From NCBI GenBank assembly GCA_013153675.1, contig JAADEA010000107.1, forward strand, positions 1 through 5,924: a DNA stretch of 5,924 nt, given 5' to 3'. Below, piece after piece: positions 5,786 through 5,924 of the stretch. Within the stretch, counting starts at the first letter, position 1; every line of letters begins with the position of its first letter. Source of the DNA: Campylobacterota bacterium. GTDB taxonomy: Bacteria; Campylobacterota; Campylobacteria; Campylobacterales; Sulfurovaceae. The translations under genes and the position numbers were made by a program. Under the pieces are notes generated by a model, which did no database searches, was not told the DNA's origin, and was given only the letters and a program-made list of their open reading frames with translations.

Positions 5786-5924
5786 ATGTTTTTTTGTAAA
5801 AGTAAACTCTCATGTGCTATTAGTGGATTGATTTTATTTATTTTATTATGTAGCTATTGGAAAAGTGATGATTTAAAAGAGAAGTTTGCCTTTTCTAAAA
5901 TCAATAAAAATAAAGAGGTTCATA
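5786..5924 (+). CDS. N-terminus of an unrecognised membrane-anchored or exported protein (partial)
   Basis: The frame is open from ATG 5786-5788 to the window end, giving 46 residues beginning MFFCKSKLSC. An excellent AAAGGAGGAG (5771-5780) lies 5 bases before the start, which strongly supports a real gene. Residues about 10-24 form a hydrophobic helix (AISGLILFILLCSYW), followed by a Lys/Asp-rich hydrophilic segment. This looks like an uncleaved N-terminal anchor or a signal sequence. ILLC is not a standard lipobox because of the Leu before Cys, so a lipoprotein is less likely. Orientation and spacing suggest it belongs to the same series as the rhodanese, PilJ and LysM genes. No family can be assigned from this fragment. 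Confidence 0.75.
   Translation, partial: MFFCKSKLSCAISGLILFILLCSYWKSDDLKEKFAFSKINKNKEVH

Noticed and set aside
1..5924. CRISPR array, tRNA or rRNA genes, insertion-sequence transposase
   Set aside because: There are no regularly spaced identical repeats with unique spacers, no cloverleaf or rRNA-like stretch, and no transposase motif in any long frame. The only direct repeats are coding repeats in the PilJ gene.

Overview
The window is a low-GC bacterial segment with short intergenic gaps, strong AGGAGG-type ribosome binding sites and TATAAT -10 boxes that lack good -35 partners. These traits, plus the protein types, point to a member of the Campylobacterota (Epsilonproteobacteria), probably a sulfur- or hydrogen-metabolising free-living lineage. 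The placement is an inference from style and content, not from a marker gene.

Left part (1-1524, mainly minus strand): a FeoB-type ferrous iron transporter gene. It has a complete GTPase domain and the first half of the membrane channel but stops abruptly at 85-87, well short of normal FeoB length. A plus-strand reading frame enters from the left edge and runs into the feoB 3' end, so the two genes appear to meet at a rearrangement junction. A perfect 7-1-7 Fur-box palindrome lies just upstream of the feoB start.

Centre and right (1685-5924, plus strand): a tight gene series, probably one operon driven from the 160-bp divergent intergenic region. Its order is secreted rhodanese-like protein A; a secreted protein of four tandem PilJ-type sensory domains with no effector; a membrane-anchored LysM protein; secreted rhodanese-like protein B, a paralogue of A; and the start of an unrecognised membrane-anchored protein that runs off the right edge. 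Gaps are 9, 11, 18 and 52 bp, and a TGN-TATAAT element in the last gap may add a promoter.

Every complete product of the plus-strand series is predicted to act in the periplasm. The two rhodaneses share a CPPxC motif and an NGxWC active-site loop, but protein A has Asp where protein B has the canonical Cys. The PilJ protein carries four copies of a P-box-like NxAGxQRMLTQ helix, related to the ligand-binding helix of NarX/NarQ and PilJ. The LysM protein would tie the inner membrane to peptidoglycan. My working hypothesis is a periplasmic sulfur- or oxyanion-handling or sensing module. No single gene proves that; co-conservation and biochemistry would have to decide it.
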